DNA of 64,000 nt from Streptacidiphilus sp. P02-A3a (GTDB lineage: Bacteria > Actinomycetota > Actinomycetes > Streptomycetales > Streptomycetaceae): the NCBI RefSeq assembly GCF_014084105.1, contig NZ_CP048289.1:7883922-7947921 (forward strand), given 5' to 3'. Position numbers and translations under genes: made by a program. Position 1 is the stretch's first letter. The number at the start of each line of letters is the position of its first letter. The notes below the pieces were generated by a model that was not told where the DNA came from, searched no databases, and saw only the letters and a list, made by a program, of their open reading frames with translations. Below are positions 10,501-18,721 of the stretch, piece by piece.

Positions 10501-10778
10501 CCCAGGCAGACCAGCAGGATCAGCAGCCTGGGCAGCCGCGCGGGTGGGCGCGGGGGCGGTCCTGCCTGCTCCGGGACTCCCCCGGCGGACCCGCGGCGGC
10601 CTTCGGAGAGGCCCGCCGTGAGGTCCGCGTGGACGTCCTCGAAGGTCGAACCGGGGCCCGGGCCGCTGCGGCCCGCCCCGGCCAGGGACGGCTCCTCGGC
10701 CCAGGGCGGGCCGGACAAGACGGTCTCGGAACTCAACACCGGCAACTCCCCCTCCGGCCCCGGGTGCGGTCGGAGCAT
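7584..10778 (-). CDS. membrane PAS-GGDEF protein with degenerate EAL domain (CdgC-like diguanylate cyclase)
   Basis: A 1064-residue protein. After a Pro/Gly-rich cytoplasmic N terminus come about eight to ten membrane helices (85-390), a PAS domain (405-520), GGDEF (525-715) and an EAL-like domain (735-995). The cyclase site LGGDEF (642-646) is intact and an inhibitory I-site RAVD lies five residues before it. In the EAL part the signature Glu is lost (GLAAQARW instead of EAL.RW) and the metal loop reads DGLGG instead of DDFGTG, so it is probably not a phosphodiesterase. A 40-residue Gln/Pro/Ala insert (about 553-594) splits the GGDEF fold. Position next to ilvB matches CdgC of Streptomyces by recollection. 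Confidence 0.9.
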   Translation of the reverse strand: MLRPHPGPEGELPVLSSETVLSGPPWAEEPSLAGAGRSGPGPGSTFEDVHADLTAGLSEGRRGSAGGVPEQAGPPPRPPARLPRLLILLVCLGYLSGASVGWGSQTLADFMGDFGLAAAALTSAFSCLAYACASGQGRNRSAWLCFGVSSLMVAFGNGAWGWYEVVLRIPVPVPSIADYAFLMFAPPAILGLLLLANRPRNLAGWICLALDGWLIAGSLLTLSWSLALARTAHGAAGSPLRLSMALAYPLLDILLISMVLGLRFRSREGNRAAVHTAIVALALTVLCDALFTSAAFKDSYHSGELLDAGWFTGSMLLAWAPWAGGTGHPVTPRSRPPVASTFSALTPYVAAAVCTAGLLYNALTQHDLDRFVLIVGCTVVFALILRQGIMLLDNLALAQRLARQEQHFRSLVQGSSDVIMIADPGGVLRYVSPAAAGVYGRPAEEIVGTRLPEMVHPDDLGHVLWEVQRYLAQSPDAERTARIECRVRSGAGAWLDVESTVNRYRDGLIFNCRDVSERVRLQAQLEHNAFHDTLTDLPNRALFLERGRQALSGPDPADRRSSGRPPAQPQPQTQPQAQAQPQARADGPEPAAGPVAVLFLDLDGFKAVNDNAGHQAGDELLVQAARRLQESVRAVDTVARLGGDEFAVLLVGDLDQTRAGEVAERLRRALSAPYWIGGEELTVAASIGIAFAEPGVTPAKLLRNADLAMYQAKKHGKDRVSVYTPELRTALHRRTELDQRLRIAVREGQFALVHQPVVDLVTGAVAGLAAQARWRAAQGALLTPAETLHAAEGGERASRFARWMVEQALLQAADRRDRLPATAQLPVAVRLSARRFAAPGLQETVEALLRRTGLPGSALLLEIAGTEASESQARPFESQQFEELVRRLTALRRLSVGVTLDGLGGVSAPLSGLRRLPVDAIKLEPGVVAGMTESVFLRTLAGSVLRLGRDLGLTTVAEGVDRPEQAVLLRELGCRLGQGQLYSGPLEQQPLDELLRGPGFGPAHPPGVEPELFHAPTGDTREPSADASADHPHQAADQRIRPFQGVRGGRLGLGPNDETAIPSA

Positions 10779-10965
10779 CGGGGCGGAAAACTCCGTACCG
10801 GTTCTCCCGGTCTGGACCTTACACCACTCTCGTCACTCTGCGGCATGCACACTCAACTCAGAGTAATGGAGCGGAGTACGGCCCCAGCAGGGGATTCGCT
10901 CCGCCGGGTGAAGGTGCCTCGAAACGGTGGCGCGGCAGGGTGGTTGGTGCGGGTGCGGTCCCGGT

Positions 10966-11889
10966 TCAGCCGCTCACCACCACGTTCGCGAGCGGTTCAC
11001 CCGCCAGGTCCAGCAGCAGTTGAGAGCGCAGCAGTCGCAGCGCGCGCGGCAGGAACGCCGAACTGGGGCCGCCGACATGAGGGGTGATCAGGACATTCGG
11101 CGCGTGCCAGAGCGGGTGCCCGGTCGGCAGCGGCTCCGGGTCGGTGACGTCCAGGGCCGCGCGCAGCCGTCCCGACTCCAGTTCGGCCAGCAGCGCCCCG
11201 GTGTCCACCACCGCCCCCCGGGCGACGTTGACCAGCAGCGCGCCGTCCTTCATCCGGCCCAGGAACTCCTTGCCCGCCAGTCCCCGGCTCTGTTCGGAGA
11301 GCGGGACCAGCAGCACCACCACGTCGGCGGCGGGAAGGAGCACCGGAAGCTCGTCGAGGGCGTGCACCTGGCCGAGGGGCGCGTTCCGGGCGCTGCGCGC
11401 CACCCGGACCACCCCGCACTCGAAGGGCAGCAGTCGGGCCTCCAGCGCCGCCCCGATCGAGCCGTAGCCGACGATCAGCACCGTGCGGTCGGCCAGCGAG
11501 GGGTGGAACTTCTGCTGCCACTGCCCGGCGTCCTGGCGGCGCACCGACTGCGGGATGCCCCGCAGCGAGGCCAGGATCAGGGTGGCGGCCAGTTCGGCGG
11601 TGCTGGCGTCGTGCAGTCCCCGGGCGTTGCAGCAGGACACCCCCGCCGGGAGGTGCGGCAGCACGTCGTCCACCCCGGCGGTGAGCGTCTGCACCACCCG
11701 CAGCGAGGGCAGCCTCGGCAGCAGCGACAGCCCGGCGCCGCCGGTCAGGTAGGGCAGGCAGAAGAACTCGACGCCGTCGAGCACGTCCTGCGGGGGCGGG
11801 GGCGTGACGCCGTCCCACAGGACGGCGGCGAACGCCTCGGGCAGTCCGCCGATCTGGTCGGTCGGGTAGGGCAGCAGGTAGCGGGTCAT
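10966..11889 (-). CDS. D-isomer 2-hydroxyacid dehydrogenase family protein
   Basis: A 307-residue NAD(P)-dependent dehydrogenase. The Rossmann motif is VGYGSIG (about residue 140); the catalytic Arg is in NVARGAVVD, the acidic residue lies in DVTDPEPLP, and the His in ITPHVGG. The set is that of the GRHPR/SerA-like family, which reduces 2-keto acids; the substrate cannot be told from sequence. It is shorter than serA and has no ACT domain. It lies 64 bases downstream of the LuxR-type regulator gene on the same strand. Confidence 0.88.
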   Translation of the reverse strand: MTRYLLPYPTDQIGGLPEAFAAVLWDGVTPPPPQDVLDGVEFFCLPYLTGGAGLSLLPRLPSLRVVQTLTAGVDDVLPHLPAGVSCCNARGLHDASTAELAATLILASLRGIPQSVRRQDAGQWQQKFHPSLADRTVLIVGYGSIGAALEARLLPFECGVVRVARSARNAPLGQVHALDELPVLLPAADVVVLLVPLSEQSRGLAGKEFLGRMKDGALLVNVARGAVVDTGALLAELESGRLRAALDVTDPEPLPTGHPLWHAPNVLITPHVGGPSSAFLPRALRLLRSQLLLDLAGEPLANVVVSG

Positions 11890-11953
11890 ACCCGCGAGGC
11901 TACGTCGACCCGCCGCCGCCCGGCCCGCGGACCCCTGCCGCGCCCGATCGCCC

Positions 11954-14900
11954 CTAGGCCGGGACCAGGTGCAACCGGTGGGCCATGGCGGCGGCCTCGC
12001 CGCGGCCGGCGACCTCCAGCTTGGCCAGGATGTTGGAGACGTGCACGCTCGCGGTCTTCGGCGAGATGTACAGCTCGGTGGCGATCTGCCGGTTGGTCCA
12101 CCCCAGCGCCACCAGCCGCAGCACGTCCTGCTCGCGCCGGGTCAGCCCGAAGGCCGGGGCCGGCTCCTCCGCCGCCGGACCGGCCGAGGCCGCCCCGGTC
12201 ACCGCCGGAGCCCCGGCGGGCTCCGCCACCTCCGCCGGGCGCAGCCGCGCCCGTTCGATCAACTGCCTTACCAGATGTGCGAGTTGCACGTCCCCCTGGT
12301 GCTCGGCCAGCTCCGCCGCCGCGGCCGCGGCCGCCGAGGCCTGCTCCCGTTCGCCCGCGACCGCCAGCGCCTCGGCCGCCCGCAGCAGCGCCAGCGCGCG
12401 CGGGTAGGGCTGCTCGCTGACCCGCAGCGCCTCGGCCGCCGCCAGCCAGTCGGCCGGGGTGTCCCGGCGTTCGGCCCGTGCCAGTTCGGCCTCCAGCAGC
12501 CGCGCCCAGGCCGCGAACAGCGGCAGCCCCCGGGTCAACCCGGCGGCGGCCCGCCGGATCCGCTCCAGCGTCCGCGCCCGGTCCGGCTCCATCGCGGGCA
12601 GTCCGTAGGCGTCGGCCTCGGCCGCCGCCGCGTGCGTCAGCAGCTCCCACACCTCGCGCTCGTGCCCGGGGGCGAGGCCATGGTCCAGGACGGCCAGCAG
12701 CGCCGCCCTGGCCTCGGCGAAGCGGCCGGTCCGGCCGGCGACCCGGACGGCCAACGAGGAGGTCGGCAGGAACTTCTGCGGCTGCCAGGCGGTCCGCGAG
12801 CCGCTGGCGGCGGCCAGGTACTCGGCCGCCTTGGCGGTGTCGCCGCGCAGCAGGGCCAGGTCACCGCGGAGCCGCTTCAGGAAGTCCAGGTGCGCGTCCT
12901 GCCCCGCGCCGAACAGCTCCTCCTCCAACAGCCGCCCCGCCTCGTCGAGTTCGCCGAGGTACATCAGCGACTCGGCCAGGTTGCCGAGCATGATCGTGCC
13001 GTTGTACGCGGTCATGCCGTTCCGGCGGACCAGGGCCAGGCCCTTCCGGCCGGCGGCCACCGCCGTCCGGCCGCGGCCCAGTTGCAGGTGGTAGCTGGAC
13101 AGGTTGATGTGGATCCGGCAGAGCAGGTCGATGTCGTCGGTCTCGCCGGCCTGCTGGCTGACCTCGTCCAGGACCCGGGCGCCCTCCTCGTACTCACCGA
13201 AGGCGGCGTGCAGCATGCCCAGGGTGAGCTGGGCGTGCACCTCGGTGGAGCGGGCGCCGACCTCGCGGGCGATGGCGGCCGCGCGGGCGGCGGTCTCCAG
13301 GTGGTCGCGGGTGGCCTCGCCCAGCATGCCGTCGCAGGCCCAGCGGTTGAGCGTGTCCGCGAGCACCGCCGACGGGCCGCGGCCCTCCAGCAGCCGCAGC
13401 GCGTGCCTGACGTCCTCGGTCATCGGCGCGCCGTTGTTGTAGCGGGTGGCCCGGCCGCGCTGCATCAGGAACCAGGCGGCCCGGTCCGGGTCCTGCTCCT
13501 CGTCGACGATCCGCAGCGCGCGCTTGACGAAGCGCAGCCCGCGATCGTGCTCGCCGCTGAGCCGGGCGGCGACGGTCGCCTCGGCCAGGACGTCGATCAG
13601 CCGCAGCCGGTCGCACTCCTCGCTGCGGAGGCCGGGGTCGCAGGCGCCCGGCGGATAGGTCTCCTCGGCCCAGTCGTAGGCCCGGACCGACCGCAGCACC
13701 TCCTCCGGGACGTCGTCCCAGAGCTCGATGGCGCGCTCCAGCATCCCGAGCTGCTCGGCGAAGGCGTTGCGGCGGCGGGCCTCGCGACCGGCGTCCAGCG
13801 CGGCGGGCAGCGCCCGGGCCGCGTCGTGGGCGTGGTACCAGTAGTCGGCCAGCCGCGCGGTGGCCTGGTCGCGGCAGACCAGGGCGGGATCGGCGGCCAG
13901 CGCGGTGGCGTAGCGGCGGTTGATCCGGCTGCGCTCGCCGGGCATCAGGTCGTCCGAGACCGCCTCGCGGACCAGGGCGTGCCGGAACCGGTAGCCGTCG
14001 CAGTCGGCGCTCGGCTGGATGATGTTGGCGCCCACGGCGGTGCGCAGGTTGTCGGCCAGCTCGTCCTCGGGCAGCCCGGTGACGGCGGCCAGCAGCCCGT
14101 GCTCGACGGCGGAGCCGCCGACCGCGAGCACCCGCAGGATGCCCTGGGTGTCCTCCGGCAGCGCCTCGACCCGGACCAGCAGCAGGTCGCGCAGCGAGTC
14201 GGTGAGGCCGCGCGGGCACTGCTGGTAGGAGACGGCGAGTTCCTCGACGAAGAACGGGTTGCCCTCGGAGCGGGCGTAGATCCGGTTGACCAGGTCCCGG
14301 TCGGGGACGCTGGGCCGCATGATCCCGACGAGCTGCCGGGCCACCTCGCGCTGGGCCAGTCGCGGCAGCTCCAGCCGCTGCACGGTGCGCAGCCGCTCCA
14401 GTTCGGCGAGGTAGGGCCGGACCGGGTGGCGGCGGTGCAGGTCGTCGCTGCGGTAGGTGCCGAGGATGACCACCCGGGCCTGTTGCAGGGTGCGGATCAG
14501 GTAGGCGAGCAGTTCCCGGGTGGAGCGGTCGGACCAGTGCAGGTCCTCGACCGCGAGCACCAGGGTCCGCTCCGCCGCCAGCCGCTCGAACAGCAGCGCC
14601 GTGTGCTCGAACAGCCGGGCGCGGGCGAACTCGTCGTGGGACTCGGGCGCGGCCTCGCCGAAGTCCGGCAGCAGCCGGGCGAGGCTGCTCTCATGGCCCT
14701 CGGCGGCGGCCTCCAGCTCGCTGCCGAGCTCGTGGTGCAGCCGCCGCAGGAGGGTGGCGAACGGCGCGTAGGGCAGACCCTCGGCACCGACCTCCAGACA
14801 GCCGCCGACGGCGACGGTGGCGGCGGCGCCCGCCGAGCACTGGAACTCCTCCAGCAGCCGGGTCTTGCCGACCCCCGCCTCACCACCGACGAGCAGGGCC

Positions 14901-15010
14901 TGCGGCAGTCCCTCCCCCGCCCGCTTCAGCGCCTTGGTGAGTGTGGCCAGTTCGGCACCACGGCCGACGAACAGAGGACTTACCGATATCCGCTCCACGA
15001 AGCCGAGCAT
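11954..15010 (-). CDS. large ATPase LuxR-family transcriptional regulator (LAL-like)
   Basis: A 1018-residue regulator of the LAL/MalT type. Near the N terminus is a P-loop GGEAGVGKT (about residue 45) and a Walker B segment LVLAVEDLHWSD; the long middle is helical and tetratricopeptide-like; the last 65 residues form a LuxR helix-turn-helix (LTRREQDVLRLVALG, then TNRQIATELYISPKT). Such proteins usually act as ATP-dependent activators of secondary metabolism or sugar genes. Start ATG 15010 is chosen because GGAGGG is seven bases upstream; the 21 in-frame codons before it lack a ribosome site. Target and ligand are unknown. Confidence 0.9.
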   Translation of the reverse strand: MLGFVERISVSPLFVGRGAELATLTKALKRAGEGLPQALLVGGEAGVGKTRLLEEFQCSAGAAATVAVGGCLEVGAEGLPYAPFATLLRRLHHELGSELEAAAEGHESSLARLLPDFGEAAPESHDEFARARLFEHTALLFERLAAERTLVLAVEDLHWSDRSTRELLAYLIRTLQQARVVILGTYRSDDLHRRHPVRPYLAELERLRTVQRLELPRLAQREVARQLVGIMRPSVPDRDLVNRIYARSEGNPFFVEELAVSYQQCPRGLTDSLRDLLLVRVEALPEDTQGILRVLAVGGSAVEHGLLAAVTGLPEDELADNLRTAVGANIIQPSADCDGYRFRHALVREAVSDDLMPGERSRINRRYATALAADPALVCRDQATARLADYWYHAHDAARALPAALDAGREARRRNAFAEQLGMLERAIELWDDVPEEVLRSVRAYDWAEETYPPGACDPGLRSEECDRLRLIDVLAEATVAARLSGEHDRGLRFVKRALRIVDEEQDPDRAAWFLMQRGRATRYNNGAPMTEDVRHALRLLEGRGPSAVLADTLNRWACDGMLGEATRDHLETAARAAAIAREVGARSTEVHAQLTLGMLHAAFGEYEEGARVLDEVSQQAGETDDIDLLCRIHINLSSYHLQLGRGRTAVAAGRKGLALVRRNGMTAYNGTIMLGNLAESLMYLGELDEAGRLLEEELFGAGQDAHLDFLKRLRGDLALLRGDTAKAAEYLAAASGSRTAWQPQKFLPTSSLAVRVAGRTGRFAEARAALLAVLDHGLAPGHEREVWELLTHAAAAEADAYGLPAMEPDRARTLERIRRAAAGLTRGLPLFAAWARLLEAELARAERRDTPADWLAAAEALRVSEQPYPRALALLRAAEALAVAGEREQASAAAAAAAELAEHQGDVQLAHLVRQLIERARLRPAEVAEPAGAPAVTGAASAGPAAEEPAPAFGLTRREQDVLRLVALGWTNRQIATELYISPKTASVHVSNILAKLEVAGRGEAAAMAHRLHLVPA

Positions 15011-15154
15011 GTCACAGCCCTCCGACAGTACGGCCGATATTTTCCCCGGAGCAGAACCAGGCAGGCGGGACAATGGCCAGGTCAGCGGGCAAGTCGGACG
15101 AGTCGGGCAGGACGGGGGCGGGCGACGAACCCCCCGATTCGCCGCCCTCGGTGA

Positions 15155-15367
15155 TCAGCACCGCCCCGCTGCGGTCTCCCGCGGCCGGCGGCGTATCCCC
15201 CAGCGGCGGGGCGCTACCGGATCACCGTCCCCCCGTCCTTCGTTCCGGCGTGCCTTCGCGGCGCGGGCGGCCTGCACCGCGATGCGGATCTGCCCCTGCC
15301 GGGCGGCGGCGCGGTACAGCTCGGCGTCGCGGTCCTTGAGCGTCAGCTGGTTGATCTCGGCGAACAT
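15155..15367 (-). CDS. small basic protein of unknown function (70 aa)
   Basis: I do not recognise this gene. The start is well supported by AGGAG six bases before ATG 15367. The first 42 residues (beginning MFAEINQLTLKD) look like an amphipathic helix rich in Ala, Arg and Gln; the last 25 are Arg-rich and probably disordered. It lies divergent to nothing nearby and is followed on the same strand by the LuxR regulator 144 bases away. Its leader carries a strong hairpin (15392-15414). Confidence 0.6.
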   Translation of the reverse strand: MFAEINQLTLKDRDAELYRAAARQGQIRIAVQAARAAKARRNEGRGDGDPVAPRRWGIRRRPRETAAGRC

Positions 15368-15391
15368 CTGGATCTCCTGGGGTCCGGATCC

Positions 15392-15414
15392 GGTCCCCGC
15401 CCGGTGCGGGGACC
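15392..15414 (-). promoter_or_regulatory. hairpin in the 5' leader of the 70-aa gene
   Basis: A 9-base-pair perfect GC stem (15392-15400 with 15406-15414) with a 5-base loop, 25 bases upstream of the small gene's start. On the plus strand it is followed by CTTTCT. It could be a leader structure or a terminator read in either direction. Confidence 0.45.
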
Positions 15415-15509
15415 CTTTCTGCTGAGATCAAGACTCCTCGCCAAGGGGGGTCCCGGGCATCGGGAGCCTGCCTGATCCTGGGCGGTTGCGTGGCCTTAGA
15501 AACGACTGC

Positions 15510-15540
15510 GGCCGTCCTACCGGGCAGCGGTAGGACGGCC
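15510..15540 (-). terminator. terminator after the lipoprotein gene
   Basis: A perfect 13-base-pair stem (15510-15522 with 15528-15540) and 5-base loop, 22 bases past the stop of the lipoprotein gene. No long T tract, as is usual here. Confidence 0.75.
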
Positions 15541-15562
15541 GTGGGGCCTTAGGGCGGTCAGC

Positions 15563-16390
15563 TCAGCCGTTGCCGGGGTTCGCGGAGCCGGCGGCGGCCG
15601 AGACGCTGCTCTCGTAGAGGCCCAGGAACGGCGCGGCGACGTAGGGGTTGCCGGTGCCGCCGCCCTCCTCGACGATCCGGGACTCGACGCTGTCGGCGTC
15701 CGGCAGGCTGTCGGTGGGGATCACGGACAGCTCGTCGTAGGCGCGGCCGGCCCCGGCGGTGCTGTGGCTCGGGTCGAGGTCGACCACGGCGTAGGCGGTC
15801 TGCCCGGCGTAGAGCGCGTAGTACGGGGCGCCGCCGAGGCCGCTGGGCACCTTCGGCTGCACGGTCTGCACGGTGCCCTGGGGGTTGTTGACGCTGGAGC
15901 TGTTGTCGATCGCGACGACCGGGTAGTAGCTCAGGCCGCAGGCGGCGCTGCCGGTGTCGGTGACCGCGATCAGCCGCTTGGTCACGCCCAGCTGCGCGTC
16001 GTAGGAGACCTTGGTGCTGAGCTGGTCGGCGGTGCAGGGGTGCCGGTAGGCGTAGGAGTCGCTGCTGCCGTTGCCGCCACCGCTGCTGATCGGGTTGCCC
16101 GTGGTCCCGCTGCCGCCGGAGGACGAGCCCTGGCTGCCGGAGCCGCCGCCGCTGCCGCCGCCGGTCGCACCGGAGGAGTGCGGCGCGGCCGAGGTGGAGC
16201 CCCCGGTGGTCCCGGCGGACACGCCCCCGGACGGCGCCGCGGACGCCGGGGCCGAAGCCGACGCGCCGCTCCCGGCCGCGTTCGCACCGCTGCCGGAGGC
16301 CCCGCCGCAGGCGGTCAGCGCCAGCGTGGTGGCGGCGGCGAGCAGCGCCAGCGGAAGGATGCGGCGGCGGGTGTTCCTGGGCGTGGTCAT
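15563..16390 (-). CDS. secreted lipoprotein, DUF4232-like
   Basis: A 275-residue precursor: basic N terminus, hydrophobic core and lipobox LTACGG put the acylated Cys near residue 28, so it is anchored outside the membrane. Residues 30-110 are a Ser/Gly/Ala-rich linker. The folded part from about 115 begins with HPCTADQL and holds two Cys that could form a disulfide, then an Ig-like beta-rich pattern as in DUF4232 proteins, common and poorly characterised in Streptomyces. It is flanked by terminators and reads as a single-gene unit. Confidence 0.8.
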   Translation of the reverse strand: MTTPRNTRRRILPLALLAAATTLALTACGGASGSGANAAGSGASASAPASAAPSGGVSAGTTGGSTSAAPHSSGATGGGSGGGSGSQGSSSGGSGTTGNPISSGGGNGSSDSYAYRHPCTADQLSTKVSYDAQLGVTKRLIAVTDTGSAACGLSYYPVVAIDNSSSVNNPQGTVQTVQPKVPSGLGGAPYYALYAGQTAYAVVDLDPSHSTAGAGRAYDELSVIPTDSLPDADSVESRIVEEGGGTGNPYVAAPFLGLYESSVSAAAGSANPGNG

Positions 16391-16505
16391 GCTGTCCCCC
16401 GGGGGTGTGTGAGCAGGTGTTGTATCCCTCTACACAGCCGGGGCCGCATGTCCGGTTTCCTATGACTCGTAACAACTGCTGTTACAGAAACCGCAGCTGA
16501 CAGCA

Positions 16506-16541
16506 CCGCACCCCGCCCGCGGGAACGCGGACGGGGTGCGG
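16506..16541 (-). terminator. gatB downstream terminator hairpin
   Basis: A 10-base-pair outer stem (16506-16515 with 16532-16541) and 4-base-pair inner stem (16517-16520 with 16527-16530) about 95 bases after the gatB stop. It should end the gat operon transcript. Confidence 0.65.
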
Positions 16542-16562
16542 CGGCAGACGCCTGCGCCGAGC

Positions 16563-16652
16563 TCAGGCAAGCCGTTCGAGACTGCGCCCATGATCCTCTC
16601 AGGCAAGCCGCTCCAGACTGCGCCCATGATCCTCTCAGGCAAGCCGTTCGAG
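16563..16652 (-). repeat. 36-bp tandem duplication of the gatB 3' end
   Basis: The last codons of gatB with its stop (16635-16652) are followed downstream by two more copies of the same segment at a period of exactly 36 bases (16599 and 16563), each joined by the same 18-base spacer. The middle copy differs at two bases (CTCCAG for TTCGAG). The duplication falls after the stop, so GatB is unchanged. Confidence 0.92.
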
Positions 16653-18137
16653 GATGAGCTCCTTCACCCGGGCCGCGTCGGCCTGGCCGCGGGTGGCCTT
16701 CATGACCGCGCCGACCAGCGCGCCCGCCGCCGCGACCTTGCCGTCGCGGATCTTGGCGGCGACGTCCGGGTTGGCCTCGATGGCCGCGTCGACCGCCGCG
16801 CCCAGCGCCGAGTCGTCGCTGACGACCGCGAGTCCGCGCTTGGCGACGACCTCGTCCGGCTCGCCCTCGCCGTCCAGGACGCCCTCGATGACCTGGCGGG
16901 CCAGCTTGTCGTTCAGCGATCCGTCGGCGACCAGCGCGCAGACCCGGGCGACCTGCGCCGGGGTGATCGGCTGGGTGCTGAGGTCGGTGCCGGACTCGTT
17001 GGCGCGGCGCGCCAGCTCGCCCATCCACCACTTGCGGGCCTGGTCGGCCGGGGCACCGGCGGCGACGGTCTCCAGGATCGGCTCGATCGCGCCCGCGTTC
17101 AGCACCGACTGCATCTCCAGGTCGGAGATCCCCCACTCGGTCTGCAGCCGCTCCCGGCGCACCCGGGGCATCTCCGGCAGCGCGGCCCGCAGCTGCTCCA
17201 CCCACTCGCGGGACGGGGCGACCGGCACCAGGTCCGGCTCCGGGAAGTAGCGGTAGTCCTCGGCGTTGTCCTTGATCCGCCCGGCGCTGGTGCTGCCGTC
17301 GTCCTCGTGGAAGTGCCGGGTCTCCTGCAGGATCGTGCCGCCGTCGTTGAGCACCGCCGCGTGCCGCTGGATCTCGAACCGGGCCGCGCGCTCGACCGAG
17401 CGCAGCGAGTTGACGTTCTTGGTCTCCGAACGGGTGCCGAACTGCTCGCGGCCGTGCGGGCGCAGCGACAGGTTGACGTCGCAGCGCATCTGGCCCTTGT
17501 CCATCCGCGCCTCGGACACGCCGAGCGCCCGGATCACCTCGCGCAGCTCGGCGACGTACGCCTTGGCGACCTCGGGGGCGCGGGCACCGGCGCCCTCGAT
17601 CGGCTTGGTGACGATCTCGATCAGCGGGATCCCGGCGCGGTTGTAGTCGAGCAGCGAGTGCGAGGCTCCCTGGATCCGACCGGTGGAGCCGCCGATGTGC
17701 GAGGACTTGCCGGTGTCCTCCTCCATGTGGGCACGCTCGATCTGCACCCGGAAGACCTCCCCGTCCTCCAGCGTGACGTCCAGGTAGCCGTTGAAGGCGA
17801 TCGGCTCGTCGTACTGCGAGGTCTGGAAGTTCTTCGGCATGTCCGGGTAGAAGTAGTTCTTCCGGGCGAAGCGGCACCACTCGGCGATCTCGCAGTTCAG
17901 CGCGAGCCCGATCTTGATGGCGGACTCCACGCCGACCGCGTTCACCACCGGCAGCGACCCGGGCAGCCCCAGGCAGACCGGGCAGACCTGCGAGTTGGGC
18001 TCCTCGCCCAGCTCGGTGGAGCACCCGCAGAACATCTTCGTGGCGGTCCCGAGCTCGACGTGGACCTCCAGGCCCATCACCGGGTCGTAGGCGGCAAGGG
18101 CCTCGTCATAAGGCACCAGGTCAACGGTGACGGTCAT
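16635..18137 (-). CDS. gatB: Asp-tRNA(Asn)/Glu-tRNA(Gln) amidotransferase subunit B
   Basis: The kinase/tRNA-binding subunit of the GatCAB complex, which phosphorylates and transamidates mischarged Glu-tRNA(Gln) or Asp-tRNA(Asn). The 500 residues show the GatB signature at the N terminus ([11 protein letters not shown]), zinc-type Cys residues ([15 protein letters not shown]), and the YQ-type C-terminal helical tail domain. Its ATG overlaps the stop of the TOPRIM-like gene by four bases, and its own AAGGAG lies inside that gene, so translation of the two is coupled. gatB is normally next to gatA; here two extra genes stand between. Confidence 0.97.
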   Translation of the reverse strand: MTVTVDLVPYDEALAAYDPVMGLEVHVELGTATKMFCGCSTELGEEPNSQVCPVCLGLPGSLPVVNAVGVESAIKIGLALNCEIAEWCRFARKNYFYPDMPKNFQTSQYDEPIAFNGYLDVTLEDGEVFRVQIERAHMEEDTGKSSHIGGSTGRIQGASHSLLDYNRAGIPLIEIVTKPIEGAGARAPEVAKAYVAELREVIRALGVSEARMDKGQMRCDVNLSLRPHGREQFGTRSETKNVNSLRSVERAARFEIQRHAAVLNDGGTILQETRHFHEDDGSTSAGRIKDNAEDYRYFPEPDLVPVAPSREWVEQLRAALPEMPRVRRERLQTEWGISDLEMQSVLNAGAIEPILETVAAGAPADQARKWWMGELARRANESGTDLSTQPITPAQVARVCALVADGSLNDKLARQVIEGVLDGEGEPDEVVAKRGLAVVSDDSALGAAVDAAIEANPDVAAKIRDGKVAAAGALVGAVMKATRGQADAARVKELILERLA

Positions 18138-18721
18138 AGGAAGTGCAACTCCTTCAGTACTTTGGTCAGCCCATCAAGCCAGGACTGATAGGCAGGGATC
18201 AAGGCAAGCCGTTCCAAGCGGATGTCACGGCCGAGTTGGTCCAGGACTTTGGTGGCGCTGCGCGAGCGAAGTACAGCTCGCAACGCGGCCTTGGGGTCCG
18301 CGATCGCCTCGGTCTCGTGCGGCTTCCTCGGAAGCCGTGAGAGATCGCACGCCGGGATGCGCTGGAAAGCCTGAGGATCACACAGTGCCCATGCCTCGGT
18401 CTCCCAACGCGGGACGATACCGACCAGCCGACGCCGGTCAGCGCCCAGACGGGCAGCGAGCGACTCGACCTTCCCGGACTCCCGGTGATCCTGGTGCGCG
18501 ATGACCACATCACAGCAGCCGAGCAGCATCCGCACCTCGTCCTCGACCCGATCGCCGGGATGCACGGTGCGGACCGGGGAGAGCACGATCTCCCCGACGT
18601 CGAACGCCTCGGGGCCTCGCAGGGACAGCTGCCGGAGCTGGCGCAGGATCACCGGGGCGAGCAGCAGTTCGTCGCTCTCGCCTTCGGTCACCAGGCCCGC
18701 CATCAGGTAGCGACCGCTCAC
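18134..18721 (-). CDS. DUF4276-like (TOPRIM-type) protein, partner of the adjacent ATPase
   Basis: A 195-residue protein whose conserved points fit a DUF4276/TOPRIM-like fold: VTEGESDE at residues 10-17, a central acidic strand end ([13 protein letters not shown], about 73-85), and [13 protein letters not shown] (about 104-116). In TOPRIM nucleases such Glu and Asp residues hold metal. It begins with GTGA, overlapping the ATPase stop by four bases, and ends with ATGA overlapping the gatB start by four bases. The arrangement resembles ATPase/TOPRIM defence pairs such as PARIS or OLD-type systems, but the exact family and any nuclease activity are inference. See the second copy at 51716-52330. 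Confidence 0.75.
   Translation of the reverse strand: MSGRYLMAGLVTEGESDELLLAPVILRQLRQLSLRGPEAFDVGEIVLSPVRTVHPGDRVEDEVRMLLGCCDVVIAHQDHRESGKVESLAARLGADRRRLVGIVPRWETEAWALCDPQAFQRIPACDLSRLPRKPHETEAIADPKAALRAVLRSRSATKVLDQLGRDIRLERLALIPAYQSWLDGLTKVLKELHFL

Noticed and set aside
11969-15154. Plus-strand frame of 1061 codons opposite the LuxR-type regulator
   Set aside because: Gln/Gly/Arg-rich shadow of the regulator gene with no domain or ribosome site.
16460-16642. 60-codon frame with repeated LPERIMGAV units
   Set aside because: It arises from the 36-bp duplication read in frame; no start context and no homologue known to me.
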